From positions 97,290 through 161,289 of the forward strand of contig JXTB01000198.1 of NCBI GenBank assembly GCA_002914805.1: a stretch of 64,000 nucleotides of DNA, in the 5' to 3' direction. The position numbers and the translations under genes were made by a program. Under the pieces are notes generated by a model. The model was not told where the DNA came from. It did not search any database and saw only the letters and a list, made by a program, of their open reading frames with translations. The stretch is from Parasponia andersonii (taxonomy: Eukaryota; Streptophyta; Magnoliopsida; Rosales; Cannabaceae). Below, piece after piece: positions 37,806 through 49,725 of this stretch. The stretch's first letter is position 1. Every line of letters starts with the position of its first letter.

Positions 37806-38407
37806 TGTTGACAGAAGTTTTGTTAACAATAAATTTCGAAAATTACAAAATGTGGCTTGTATATGAAAAGAGTTGATAAATTAAAGCAAATAAGGAGATC
37901 AAAATTTTATAGTGGTTCAGTCTCAAAAATAGATAAGCCTACATCCACTATTTTTCACTATTTTTTAGATAATTAAACGAGTTTCTCTAAGTCTCGAGAT
38001 GAGAGTAAAGCGAATTACAGAGAGTATAGTAAAGTAATTGTGAGTTAATTACGTGATGATCAATAATGAGACTAAACTCCTTTACATAGGTGAGGATGAC
38101 TTAATATTTTCTAATTATGAAACAGAAAAGTACATAATCAGAAAATACAATTTTGAGTAACAATATAAAATCAGGTAACAACCAAAAAATAGATTATTTG
38201 ATTTCTGCGTATAAATTTGTTTTCTTTTCCTCTCAGATTACTCATTTGAAGAAATTTGATATAATTTTCTTTTCTGTTGTTCGTATATTTATTTATTCAG
38301 TACAAGTTATATTATTTATTATTTCTAATATTCGATCTAACGCATTCTTCTTAGTCATTAATTTTATTTTTCTGACATTGACGAACATATAAATTTAAGA
38401 TAGCAAA
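37806..38407 (-). repeat. 5' LTR of the Tat-type element
   Basis: Partner of 23012-23613. On the minus strand it ends in CTGTCAACA. The sequence just inside (AACGCTAGAAGGAGGGC, minus strand) is where a primer-binding site is expected; I did not match it to a particular tRNA. Confidence 0.85.
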
Positions 38408-41400
38408 ATATTAACCAAAAAAAAAAAAACACCGAGACCAACGCTATTAAGAAGTGAAATTTACCAACTATAGCAATGTGACACACTTAACTATTTGCCA
38501 CGTCCTGTGAGTACACTTAACATTTTTCTATATAAAGTATTGGCAATAGGTTAAAAAAAAAAAAGAAAAAAAAATATTATGTTGAAGGAATTTAAAATTT
38601 CAAATTGACTAATCATTTTGGAATGGGTGAAGTACTGAAACACCCGTGAGGCAGATGGTCACGAGGCCCAGCAAAAAAAAAAAAAAAAAAAACGCTACTT
38701 GGTGTGTTGTCATTCGTTAAACTGGCTTTTACTCTTTTATCACTCTAACCCCCATGTGATGTAATTAAAGTGGTCATCATGTGCTTAATCATATATTGCT
38801 AGGACTTTAATTCCAATATTAACAAAATCTTCCCTCCCAATAAGTGGTGGACCAATTAGAGAAAATGATGGGGTTCAAAACCATTTTAACTATATATATA
38901 TATATATATATGTATCTATACATATATATTTTTCAAAAGAAGGAATTCACCTCTCCCAATGGGAATGCTCCAAGTTGACCACTCCACAAAACAAAAACTC
39001 AAACTAAAGAGAGACAAAGAAGATTCAGAAGGGGCGTGATTTGAACACCTTTTCCCCTCACAAACTGAACTTTCGCACAGAGAATAAAGTCCTCGAATTC
39101 TTCAGGCAGATAGAAAAAGCATTTTCATTGCTTCCTTAAAAAGCTTTGTAATATCGAAGCTAGCTAGTAGTAACTTTCACCAAATTCACTGCGCGTGTAT
39201 CTAAATACCCTAGGCCACAACAAAAGTTGTTAACCTATATTAATCACCACGAATAATGCCACGTTGCCACGTGTTGGTACCACACTAATAATAAAAGTAC
39301 TGGACATGCATTTCTATTAATAAGTGGTTCCAATATCATATGCATCTCTAAAGTCCTAATATATCATTAGTCTCACATTATTATTGCGTGATAATTTTGA
39401 TGTATTATCACATGAAAATTGTCAAATTCATTTTCTATTTCGCATTGCTTGATATGTGATTTATTATAATTCATAATGTTATTAATAATCATAATAAAAA
39501 TATTTTTAATAAAATTTATATCGCCCTAAAACTCCTCATTCTCCCATATCTATGGTTATTACATCACTACTAATAGTGAGAATGATGGTTTCCTATATAA
39601 AACACTCAAAGTTGTTCTATACTACTCACTTAAAAAAGCGAGTGCAATAAGTGATTATCCAGGTCCGTAATCGAAGGAGCTATTGCCGAATAAAGAGAGT
39701 GAAGCTGTATCTTTTGGAATAGATTCTGTTTTGTTGTCTTTACAACTTTTTTTGTTTTTAAATTTTATTTTTAACTTGCTTTAGGTTTGCTAACCTAACT
39801 ATTAACTACCTTCTTCTCCAACACCATAATTAAAGAATCAAACAAATGCTCTTAAAAGCTACTTCCAACTACCCATTAGATTTTGGTAAAAAGCCTTAAA
39901 GTTTCTTCTGACTCTGGGCTTTGTTGTGTTTTGGTTAAAGCATGCATTAGAGGCTTCTATGGACCATGCATAAAGATTAAAAGGGTAATCATTAATTCAG
40001 TAAGAGGGAAAGGAATAATTAATGCATTAAATTTTTGGTCAGAGATTAATTAGCATGATTGTTGAATGAGAGCCATTTGATTTGAGTTATGTTATAATAC
40101 CAATTTCAGCTTAATAGAGAGTTTTAAAGTTTGTGAGGAATAACATTAAGTGATCTTGCCGACAACATATTTTGTGTTAAAATGATTTACATGAGTTCTT
40201 TTGTTGCTTTTTTGCTATTAAAATTTTTTAAAATGGGAATTTTTTATATGTAGATTTAGAATCAATTATGTAAAGTTTTCTGTAAAGTTAAGCAAAGAAC
40301 TATATGCATTGGATCTTGCTTTAAATTATAAGAATTGTACCATACATAGATTCTAAACAGTTAAATGCTAATCCCAGTATGGTTAAAAATTAAAATATAT
40401 GGATTTTGTTGATTTGGTTTCTTTACTTTTAATACGCATTAAAGGGGGAAAAAAAAGGACAAAGGATAAATTATTATTTTTAATTTACCTGTTTTTGCCA
40501 TTGAACTGTTCAATTAATGCCTTGAATTTTTTCTTCTGGCTTTATTCCAAGTCCCTAAACTACTGGAATTATACACATAAATTATACTTTACAGGACTTA
40601 AATGTACTTAGCCAAATCATAAAAGGAAAAAAAAAAATCCAAATGAACCTATTTAGGAACCTTCATTCTGGCGTCTAAAACCATCAATTTCAATGTTAAA
40701 AGATTCCTTTCCATGAAAATGTGATTGTTCATAGGCTATAAACTGGACCAAATTCGATGTTGATGGTTAACCACATCAATTCATTATAACCAAAAATTCT
40801 GATACTTGGAAACTCTACAAAACTTATATCTGTCACAATAAATGCTAACGAATTCTCAAACAACAATTCATCTAAAAATTGGCTTGTTTACCTCTTTTAA
40901 GATCATAGAAAAGCCTTTAGGTCAAAGATTTGGTGACATAAGCCATAAAATTATATTTAATTTAGTATTATTTTTTTTTTTTGAAAAAAAGGGGGGGATC
41001 GACCATGTTTGAAGCTAGCAAACTAGCACAAAATACAGTCTACCTAAATTGATTAGCTATACCTTCTTTCCTCCCATCTCATGGACAACAAAACAGCTTA
41101 ATTAACTATAGTTGTTTCCTTGCTCATATAAGTTCCTTAGAAATTTATCAATCTAAGTTGGAAAATGAAATATTTATACATAAACAAATAAATGAAACTA
41201 ATAATTTTTCTGGGTCTATTTCATTTGTCGTGCATGAATTAAATTTCAAATGTTGACATTGTACATATGGATAAAGATGTTTACACTTCGCAGCCACAAA
41301 TCTCTATCTGCACCATGTGCTAATAGACTTATTGCATGTTAATTATAATGTGCTTATTGGGGTCATATACACTGACATATCATCAAAGTTGATTGAATTT

Positions 41401-44400
41401 AAATTGAACTTATCTTTTTTGGCAATTATAGAAGAAATTGGCCAATTAATGGGGTTGTATATTGAGTCCTCTACTTGCATAAACTATTAAGTTTTCGTTC
41501 ACTAATAAATGAGGATAAGAAGTACCTAATAAAGTAAATTAATCTTACAATAACTAATTAAAAAGGCTATATATAATCTAAAGGCCATTCCCCTAGAAAG
41601 GTGATTAGATGCAAACAAAAATCCTACAATACTTTTGAAATTGTTTTATGTATAGAAATTGCTGTCTGCCATGAGTAAGCAATCATATTAGTTTGTCTTG
41701 TAACCAATATATTGACATGACTAATTAACCATTAGATTCTGCAAACAATTTTACTTACTGAAATCTTCATTATTATGTTTTGCAAACATGGAGATATATA
41801 TTTTTTACCATTTGACTAATTAACATAAAATTCCCACGTCCAATGTGAATCCAAGGAAGAGAGAGAATCCAAAGATGGTTAAGAATCTATTTGAGCGGCA
41901 AAAATCCAATTTTAAGACTCTCCTTACTATAAAAAATCCAATTTTAAGACTCTCCTTACTATAAAACCAAGTAATTCTATAATTGTCAACCGCGATTTTT
42001 ATAATTGAATATGAACTTCAGATTTATTTTTATTTTTGAAGAGTCTGAGGTAGATATATTTATTATAGAGTTATATCTAATAATGGTTTAAGATTCATCA
42101 AACAGTCTGCGGATTTATTCTTTTCTTTTTTTAATAATTTTTTCTGAAATAATTTTTGTCTACCAGATTTTATCTAACAATTTAAAAAGAAAAAAATAAC
42201 TCTACCAATACATTCAAAAAAGAGATAAACCACAAAACTCCCTTTTACCTTTTCTTAAAAAGGGAAAAATATGAGTTCTTAATGCACGGTTACATTTAAA
42301 AAAAAAAAAAAATTGTATCATGAATGTGAATTTTTTTTGGACGTGTTTCAAGGAAGCTCTCTTTTCTTCCCGTGGTATGGTTATATCTGCTGATGAGTTA
42401 ATTGACCATTCTATATACATCCATCTATGTTAATTGTACCATAACTCTTAACTTTTGAATATTTATGAGGGCCATGATGAAGCACAGAAGAATTTTGATG
42501 CTACAATTTGGTGGTTCTCGTAAGTATTATTGCTGGTACGTTTGGTTTAATTGGTTAATCTTATGTGGGCTATATGTGGCTGCCAAATCTCATAGCAGCC
42601 AGCGGCGCCCCATCTAGTCTAGCTAAACAGATGTTTTCACTTAAATAGCCGATCAAATGGTGTGTTTACGTTATAACTAAATTCACAATTCACACGCTTA
42701 ATTTGGACTAAAATTAGGGCCAGTAATTTTCAATACGATACAAAATAAATAAATTTTGATGATCCGATTCCTAATTATATTATTGCAGATCTCCCGATAA
42801 TGATTTTTATGAAACAAATGTCAATCGACGTTAAGAGGGCTTATATAGAATTTGTGTAATTACAAAAAAAAAAAAAAAAATTGTAGAGATTGAGAAATAT
42901 GGAGTACAAGATTTTATTTTATTTTTTATTCTTAAAATTTTATTTTATTTTTTATTCTTTCTTTTTTGTCATTTGTCATAGTAAAAATTTTGATGGACTG
43001 AAAAAACGTAATTCTCAGATTTATAAGAATGAATTACTGTAAAATTTATTGTGCTTACTTTGTATTCTTTTTTCTTTACTCTTGTTAGTAAAGAATTAGA
43101 TCCATACACAATGGATAACATTTATATCTTATCATGTCACATAAGAGTACTCTTCCCAATACGTACAAGAATAAGAGTGAATTAATGTTTCTTTCTAAAG
43201 AAATTAATGGAAATTCTAACGTCAATACTTTTGTACACACACGTATATGTGAATCCACACAAGGATATTCAGATTATCAAACTGATAAAATTTTGAACTT
43301 TGAATCCCTCGTAAAGAGGATCATGCGTAAGCCTGACATGGATGTGAGAGAGAGAGAGGATAAGAGGAGTGAGAGACAAGAAAAAAGTCCCCATTGAAAG
43401 AGAGAAAATCCAGCTTTATTTACGGTAATGCAATCCATGGACGACAACACACAACACATGGTCATCCACTTTCCGCTCTCTAAAACGACATGGTCATGAG
43501 GATGAGGGCATCAAGCACTAATTTAAAGCGAGTCCCACTTCCTTTTTCACAACTTAGTCAGCACTTTCTTCTATTTTCCCACGTTATAAAGTTTTATTTA
43601 GTTCATAAATATTGAACCATATCATGCCGTACCCTAGGATAAAATTGGGTATAGTAGCTAGAGAAGCTACATAATTATATTCCCCAATTTTCACATTGAA
43701 TATACGTTATACAATCACTATTGGATTAGATCTAGTATATGTCTATAACTGATATCAGAGTTAATCTATATAGCCAAACTACCTGAGTGTGGGTGACACG
43801 AGATCAATTTTTGGTAAATGACTATATGTTGACCATAGCAGTAATTATACGATGGGAGAAGACATAGTGGATTTACAAGTTAGATTTGTATAGTACATTA
43901 GATGAACTATATACTAAACTTCTTTTGCTTGGGAACAAGTCCTGGTCATGTAGAGCCACCATTTTTGAGTACCCAATAGAAGACTTTGATAGTGACTTCC
44001 TATACAAATGAGGCAATTGTTGGACCCTCTTCACATGGGGGTCACATGGTTGCTCTATAGGTTTCTTGGCTTAAAATTACCATCCCATAAAAGCATAACA
44101 GGCCGACCCAAATGGCAACTTCAGTCCTTACCTTCTAACTATTAAAGGGAAAGAGGAGGTCAATTCGAATTCACGTGAATTAGGAAATTCTACCTTTTGG
44201 CCTCCAAAAAAGCAACCGAAATTTTCTTCTATTTTCTTTACCCTCATAATTAAGGATCAAAGCTTTTTCTACATTTGACTTTTATATATCTCGCTTACTA
44301 TTTGGGCTCAAGACTTTAATTTAAAATTCTGACATTGACACTTTAAATTTTACTAATCGCAGGCCTTGTGGTGCACTTTAAGGGATGACTAAAGCTTTTG

Positions 44401-45590
44401 GTAAGTAACATGCTAGCCATGATACCCAATGAAATGTGAAGATTTGAGTGTCATTTCATTGTTGGATCAATGGTTTAGCCACTAAGAAGACTGGTCTAAT
44501 AGGTACACCACCTTTATAGTTGTGGGCTCCTAAATAAATTAAGGTTGTGGATAATGGTAGATGTAACATAATATTGCTGCTTTTTTTTTTTTAAAAAAAA
44601 AATCCAAGTAAAGGGTTCTCTATTTCCAAGTAGCCCAAACCACCCCCACACTTGGGTGGATTTTTGATCTGCAAAACTTCAATATCTTGACCACATTATC
44701 TTATAATCCAATATTGGTTGGACCAAAACAGATTCCCATTGTCACTTTACTTAGAAAAAGAGCAAAAACAAAAGAGAAAGGGAAAAAAAAAATTCAAATC
44801 CAATTGATTGCACTTTAATGGAGAGTCTCAATCGAAAATTTGAGGCAAATCTTAATTTTTATCTCATTGTGACAAATTGATGGAGAATGAAAAGGATTAG
44901 GAGAACAACAGAACATGGCTATTGGGAAAAGAAGAAGAAGAAGAAAGCCTTATCATGATTAAAATAGGGCCCAGTTTTATAATCCAGTATGTGGTTACAA
45001 GTAGGAACAAACATCCAGCAGAGTATCATGTTGAATGTTACAATGTGAAGATGTCTATGGTAAAGCCAACAGAGCACATGATTGTGGGGGAGAGCAAGAA
45101 TGAATTAGATGGTCCCCGTTTTTAGTACAAGCCCACCAAGAAAAATTGGGCCATCAAATACTATTTATTCTTTTTAGTCATATATTATTATTTTTTATTT
45201 ATTTTGATAATCTTTTTGGTGGAGAGGAACCTCACATGTCAGTACACAACTTGGCCCATATGTAAGAAACGATTGGTACTTGTGGACTGATGTAAACCTT
45301 CCATGCAACTTTTTACATGTGTGTGTATATAAATACGTAGACGTAGAATATCAGTACTGATCTTGATAGTGAACTTTGTACTTGTACGTATGTACGTCAG
45401 TAGAGGACATTTTCATGTTTATTTTTTTTTTCTACTAGGAATTTTCCTTCTACTTTCCTATGTTGAAAATCTATTAGAAGTTCCATGAAGGTAAAAAGAA
45501 AGAAAAAAACGAAAAGCGGACTGCTAGGAAAATCGACAGATAAGTACTAGATAACAGTGTACTAACCATTTGAACATGTGGCATGGCATA
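38408..45590. other. Intergenic spacer, no gene recognised
   Basis: AT-rich sequence with microsatellites (TA at 38890-38912), A-runs (38672-38690, 42300-42312, 42866-42882) and a short tandem repeat at 41906-41965 (AAAAATCCAATTTTAAGACTCTCCTTACTATA twice). The open frames at 40399-40611, 43134-43397 and 44922-45125 have no recognisable domain and do not look like exons. Confidence 0.45.
41903..41966 (+). repeat. Tandem duplication, 31-bp unit
   Basis: AAATCCAATTTTAAGACTCT followed by CCTTACTATAAAA is present twice in direct succession. Confidence 0.9.
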
Positions 45591-46535
45591 TGTTAGGGAT
45601 GCCTAAAAAAAAGAAAAAGCCACAAAGCACAGAAATTGGTCAAACCACACCGTAAAAATCCATACAGTTTTTACTTTTATAGTTTAGTGCGGTTTATAAA
45701 ATCTTCATACCGCACTATACAGTTTGGCGAACAGTTTGAAGAAAAATGTTCACGATCTAAATCATAAACACAACGCAACGTACTCTATATGATATTCTTA
45801 GGGAATCTTTCTGTGGCCTTTCAATTTCTAGTTAGAACTTTTATTTTATAGATTGTACTTTTATAACAAGTATTCCATTCACTTTTTTATTCTGAAGCAA
45901 ATAATTTAGAAGCAAAGAAGTCTTAAATCTCAATAAATCAAATTTTAAATCTCAATAAGTCAAATTTGTTCAACTTAAAATCTAATTTATTAAGTTCAGT
46001 TGAACAAATCAACAATTGCAGCTGGTTGAATTGCAGCTCATTAACCAGCTGCAATAAGAACAGTGAAAAAAGGGTAACCGTAAAAAAGGCAGCCGCAATA
46101 GCAATAGTGAAAAGAGCAACCGTAATAGCAATAGTAAAAGATGGTATTCACACCACTTTTCAAGTTCTATAAATACAAAGGGCTTCATCATTTATTTTGT
46201 ATCTCATTCTAAATCATTTTCCCTTCTAAGAGAGAATTCAAGCCTAAGAATTCCTCTTAGTGTCCCACTTGTTTTCTCCTAAATTGTTTAGAGAGAGTGT
46301 TTTCTCCTATTTCAAGAGAGAGAGGTTTATTTGTTCTCTCCTTGTATTTAGAGAGAAGTGGGTTGTAATCTCTTTTTCATAGTGAAATTCTTCACAGCCT
46401 TATCCGTGGACGTAGGCTAAATTGGGTGAACCACATTATTTCTTTTGTGTGCCTTATTTTTTCCATTTTACTCAAATTTTCTCAACTCGTATTTTAACTG
46501 TGTGTTATCGCTTCCGCAGAGCCGATCTCCTAACA
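45591..46535 (+). mobile_element. Copia-type solo LTR (probable)
   Basis: The 945-base unit starts TGTTAGGGATGCC and ends CGATCTCCTAACA, giving a perfect 7-base terminal inverted repeat TGTTAGG/CCTAACA. Inside are features of Tork/Tnt1-like LTRs: a TATAAATA box (46169-46177), then a transcript-like part with GTGGGTTGTAATCTCTTTTT, TCCGTGGACGTAGGC and GAACCACATTATTTCTTTTG before the end. No reverse transcriptase is next to it. The flanking five bases (GCATA and AGCTC) do not match, so the target duplication is lost or the insertion was rearranged. Confidence 0.75.
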
Positions 46536-49500
46536 AGCTCCGGTCTAAAACTTGATTAAACTTTAGACTTTAACATTAAAGATGAGATGTGGTTACCTAT
46601 CGGAATAAATTTGCAGCCACAATATATGTAACTTTTGATTACTGCCACTTTTTGTTTGTGTTTTTAGATACAATAATCTAAATTTATTATTCATTAAGAA
46701 TAATTGTGAAAATTTCTATCAGTTCTCCTGATTTTGCTTATATGAGAAGGCCAAATTGTAAAAATAATAAAGTACAAGGTTTTTAATATTAAAAAGAATC
46801 AAGTTCAAAGGAAATTTTCCCATATTTTCAAAAACAAAGGAATTTCGCTTTTTCAAACAAAGCCCACCATAGGGTCAATTGATGATATTTCCCCTAGTTG
46901 GTACTTGATCTAGAGGCAATCTAGGTAATAGTAGCAAAATTATATTTAAGGGGTGTACCAGAGGTAGAATTAAAATTTGAAGGGAAACTAATCCAAGGAG
47001 GATATTTAGGAGTTTATATGCCATGTAAGATAAATTCTTCCTCAACATTGGCATTCAGTTACAATCCATGCATTTAGAGATTATTGTAAATGGTCATTCT
47101 TTCACCTGTTTTGAGTATAGATTTTCTTGGATTCACATGATATCTCAATTTTGTCTGAGTTATAGATTCGAAAGGCAAATATTAGTTTACGTTGTTCCAT
47201 TGAAATATTAGGAAAAAAAATTAATAACTTGACTCCTAGAGATGTGGACAAAAAGAAACTTGTGAAATTGAGCCCAAAGTAGCATGGGCCAAAGACGGTT
47301 AAATATCTCCCAAACCGTGGAACTTGGACCATATGGACTGCTTTCATATGAAATGAGAGGACATTAAAATATATTTTTTTAAGGATAAATTACATTTTTT
47401 ATATATTATATTTTGACAATTTCTTCGGTATATACTTTATGTTTTAGTTAATATGAACTTTGATCTTCATTTTGACCGATATATTTATTAAAATACCTTT
47501 AAAAGTTTAAATATATACCTGAGAAGGTGTACAAATTTAAAACTTATGTGAAATTGATAAATATGTATATAAAAATATTTAGCATTTATAGGTTTTTGTT
47601 TTTTTAACTATTTTTTTAAAAATAATTGTTCTTTTAATTATTAATTTTAATTAGTTTTAAACTTAAATTAAATATTAAAATATAGATTTAAAATAGTATT
47701 TTAGTAAACTCAATATTCAAAATCAATGATTGACTCATAAGAGTATAAATTTATTACAAGATTTAAATATAATGATCAATGTTAATAATAATCAAAACAC
47801 AAGATATAAACTGAACAGACAATCAAAACGTATAAAAATATAATTAACTAAAAAAAATCGCATTTAACATAAAACTCATAAAAACAAAAAGGTGGGCCTA
47901 TTGTCGTCCTTCTATTTACTCTCTCCACAAATCTTTTTAATTACCAAAATAATCATGAACAAAAATTTTATTTTTTAAAGAAAAAGAATTCTCTTTACAC
48001 GCACCTATGTATAAAAAAAAAAAAATCTCTTTAGGAAAAACAACAAACCTTCACAATTTTTTTTTTTTGTTAAATCAACCTTTACGTCCCCTTCTTAAAT
48101 ACAAAACAATTTACAAAATAATTTTACAATTATTTGGGTTGCACCAAGTCTGAAAACAAGTGGATTTATTTTTTGTCCCATAATCCCTCACTATTATTAT
48201 TATACATATGATGACTTCTTATACGTATTTTTTTTATTCATCTGGGCTTTTTAAATTAAAAGAGATAAAATATAATTTTTATAAATATTCATATATGATA
48301 TATGGGCACCAATCCAGTAGGTATTTTATTTTATTTTATTTATACATAAGTATTGTTTTGGCGAATTAAAATTTATCATACACATTTTTTTATATTAAAA
48401 AGTAAGAGAGAAATAATATTAATGATGCACGTTTTTTCATATATATCATCATAGCCGTTGGATCACCATTAGATGATGATCTAACAGCTAAAAAAAATAC
48501 ATATTCATAAGTAAAAAAAAAAATACCTACGGAATTGGCCATCATAATATATATAATTATAGAATTATAGTATAGAATTTAATATTAATTAAATTTATTA
48601 CTCATAAATCCTTGTGTATGAGTTAAATAATTATACCCTAAAATAAGTGTACATGGGTAATGAAATAAATGGTTTAGAAAATTATGATCGCAAAAAATGA
48701 CGAGTTTACTCTACATTTTACTTGATACTAGAACCGAATGGCTATTCATTTACACACCCATTTCCTATATGATAAGTAGGCCACACATATCCTTGGATTT
48801 TATAGTTCTGGTTTTTATCCATCGCTTTATGTTTACAGATACACCACTAGGAGTCATAAGGCTATAATTTATTATGTGATTATAGAACTCATCAATTTTC
48901 AAAATAGTAATTTACTGAAAAATGGAATCGTAAAATTTTTCCAATCATTACTCAGCCAACCTAAGTTTTCTCTAAGGTTGAAAAGAGGTGAGAAGCACAC
49001 AAGAAGAAGAAGAAAAGAGAAAAAAGAAGGGTGGACATGGCAGAGAAAATTGAGGTTAGAGAAAGATGATTAGGAATAAGTGAGGGAGTGGGCGAGAGGA
49101 GAAAAGATAAATTGTATTAAAGGATAGTTTATGATTAATTAGGGATATATTAAGTAATAACTAAGCTTCTAATTATAATTAAGATGGTGATTTTAGCAAT
49201 AGGGTGGAAATGGCAAACAAAGGGGTGGGAATAAACCTGGCCAAACAAAATGACCTCAAATTTGAGATTTAAAAAAGAAGAGAAAATGTGACCGCGTCTT
49301 GGGATATTCATTTAGGTTTCATTGCCTCATGGTAAGAAGTTCAGTTCAATTTCCTGTGATTTTGTACTCACTACATGTTATATATTGTACAACAGCAAAC
49401 AATTTACTAAGCTCAGCCCAAACAAGGGGGAAAAAAAAAATCTTCGATAATATTCCGCCAAATTGCAGCAATTGTAAAAGACTCAATAGCTCCATCCACA

Positions 49501-49725
49501 TTCAAGAAAAATGACAAACGAAAATTTAGAAAAATTTAATCGTCTACTTTGCAGCGCACAGTTAACACAAATCATATCTATACAACATAACCAGGTTATC
49601 CAATCACATTGTGAAAGATTCTACTCATCTAGACTGATACTTGGAAGCAAGCAGACTTTGCGTGTGAGAAAAATGGCTCTTAAAGAGCAAATGTTCATCT
49701 TTCCAGTTTATCTACATATTTTGCT
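46536..49725. other. Intergenic spacer 3' of the RING gene
   Basis: Very AT-rich; no gene recognised. It holds a MITE-like element (47385-47875). The part nearest 49725 is probably the RING gene's 3' UTR. Confidence 0.45.
47385..47875. mobile_element. MITE-like element with long imperfect inverted repeats
   Basis: The left part (TAAATTACATTTTTTATATA, then TATTTTGACAATTTCTTCGG and ACTTTATGTTTTAGTTAATA) matches the reverse complement of the right part (TAAATGCGATTTTTTTTAGT, then TATACGTTTTGATTGTCTGT and TATATCTTGTGTTTTGATTA). The inverted repeats extend about 80-90 bases on each side of a 490-base unit with no coding capacity. Related sequence occurs at about 6745-6900 and 7855-8170. No target duplication was confirmed. 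Confidence 0.6.

Larger units (their letters stand above)
23012..38407 (-). mobile_element. Old nested Ty3/Gypsy retrotransposon, Tat (Retand/Ogre) type
   Basis: Two direct LTRs of about 602 bases (23012-23613 and 37806-38407) bound a 15.4 kb unit read on the minus strand. It is about 11.2 kb without the two nested solo LTRs. Parts in order: gag region (about 37.7-33.9 kb, interrupted), protease (about 33.3-33.5 kb, VVIGIPTLRELQ), reverse transcriptase (32.0-32.9 kb, NGKWRTCIDFTDLNKVYP), RNase H (31.8-32.07 kb, YYVSKRLLDIETRYPKM), a second RNase H of the archaeal type (31.35-31.57 kb, FPASNNEVEYEVLIAGL), and integrase (27.85-29.0 kb, zinc-binding part RNHSGGHALTNKSLRQGYF). The extra RNase H before integrase is diagnostic of the Tat clade. 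A plus-strand coding region lies between integrase and the 3' LTR. The element is a fossil, broken many times. The LTRs differ at roughly one site in six over a 107-base stretch compared by eye, so the insertion is old. TTGAC (23007-23011) and TTAAC (38411-38415) may be a decayed target duplication. Confidence 0.88.

Noticed and set aside
40399-40611. 70-codon hydrophobic open frame
   Set aside because: Hydrophobic residues come from T-rich DNA; nothing supports a gene.
44922-45125. 67-codon plus-strand open frame beginning with Glu-rich sequence
   Set aside because: Starts with a GAA repeat and has no known domain, no splice context and no neighbouring exons.
45991-46191. Leu-rich open frame and repeated AGCAATAG..GTAAAAG phrases considered as a satellite
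   Set aside because: Only a few imperfect copies, located inside the Copia LTR upstream of its TATA box; typical LTR promoter repeats.
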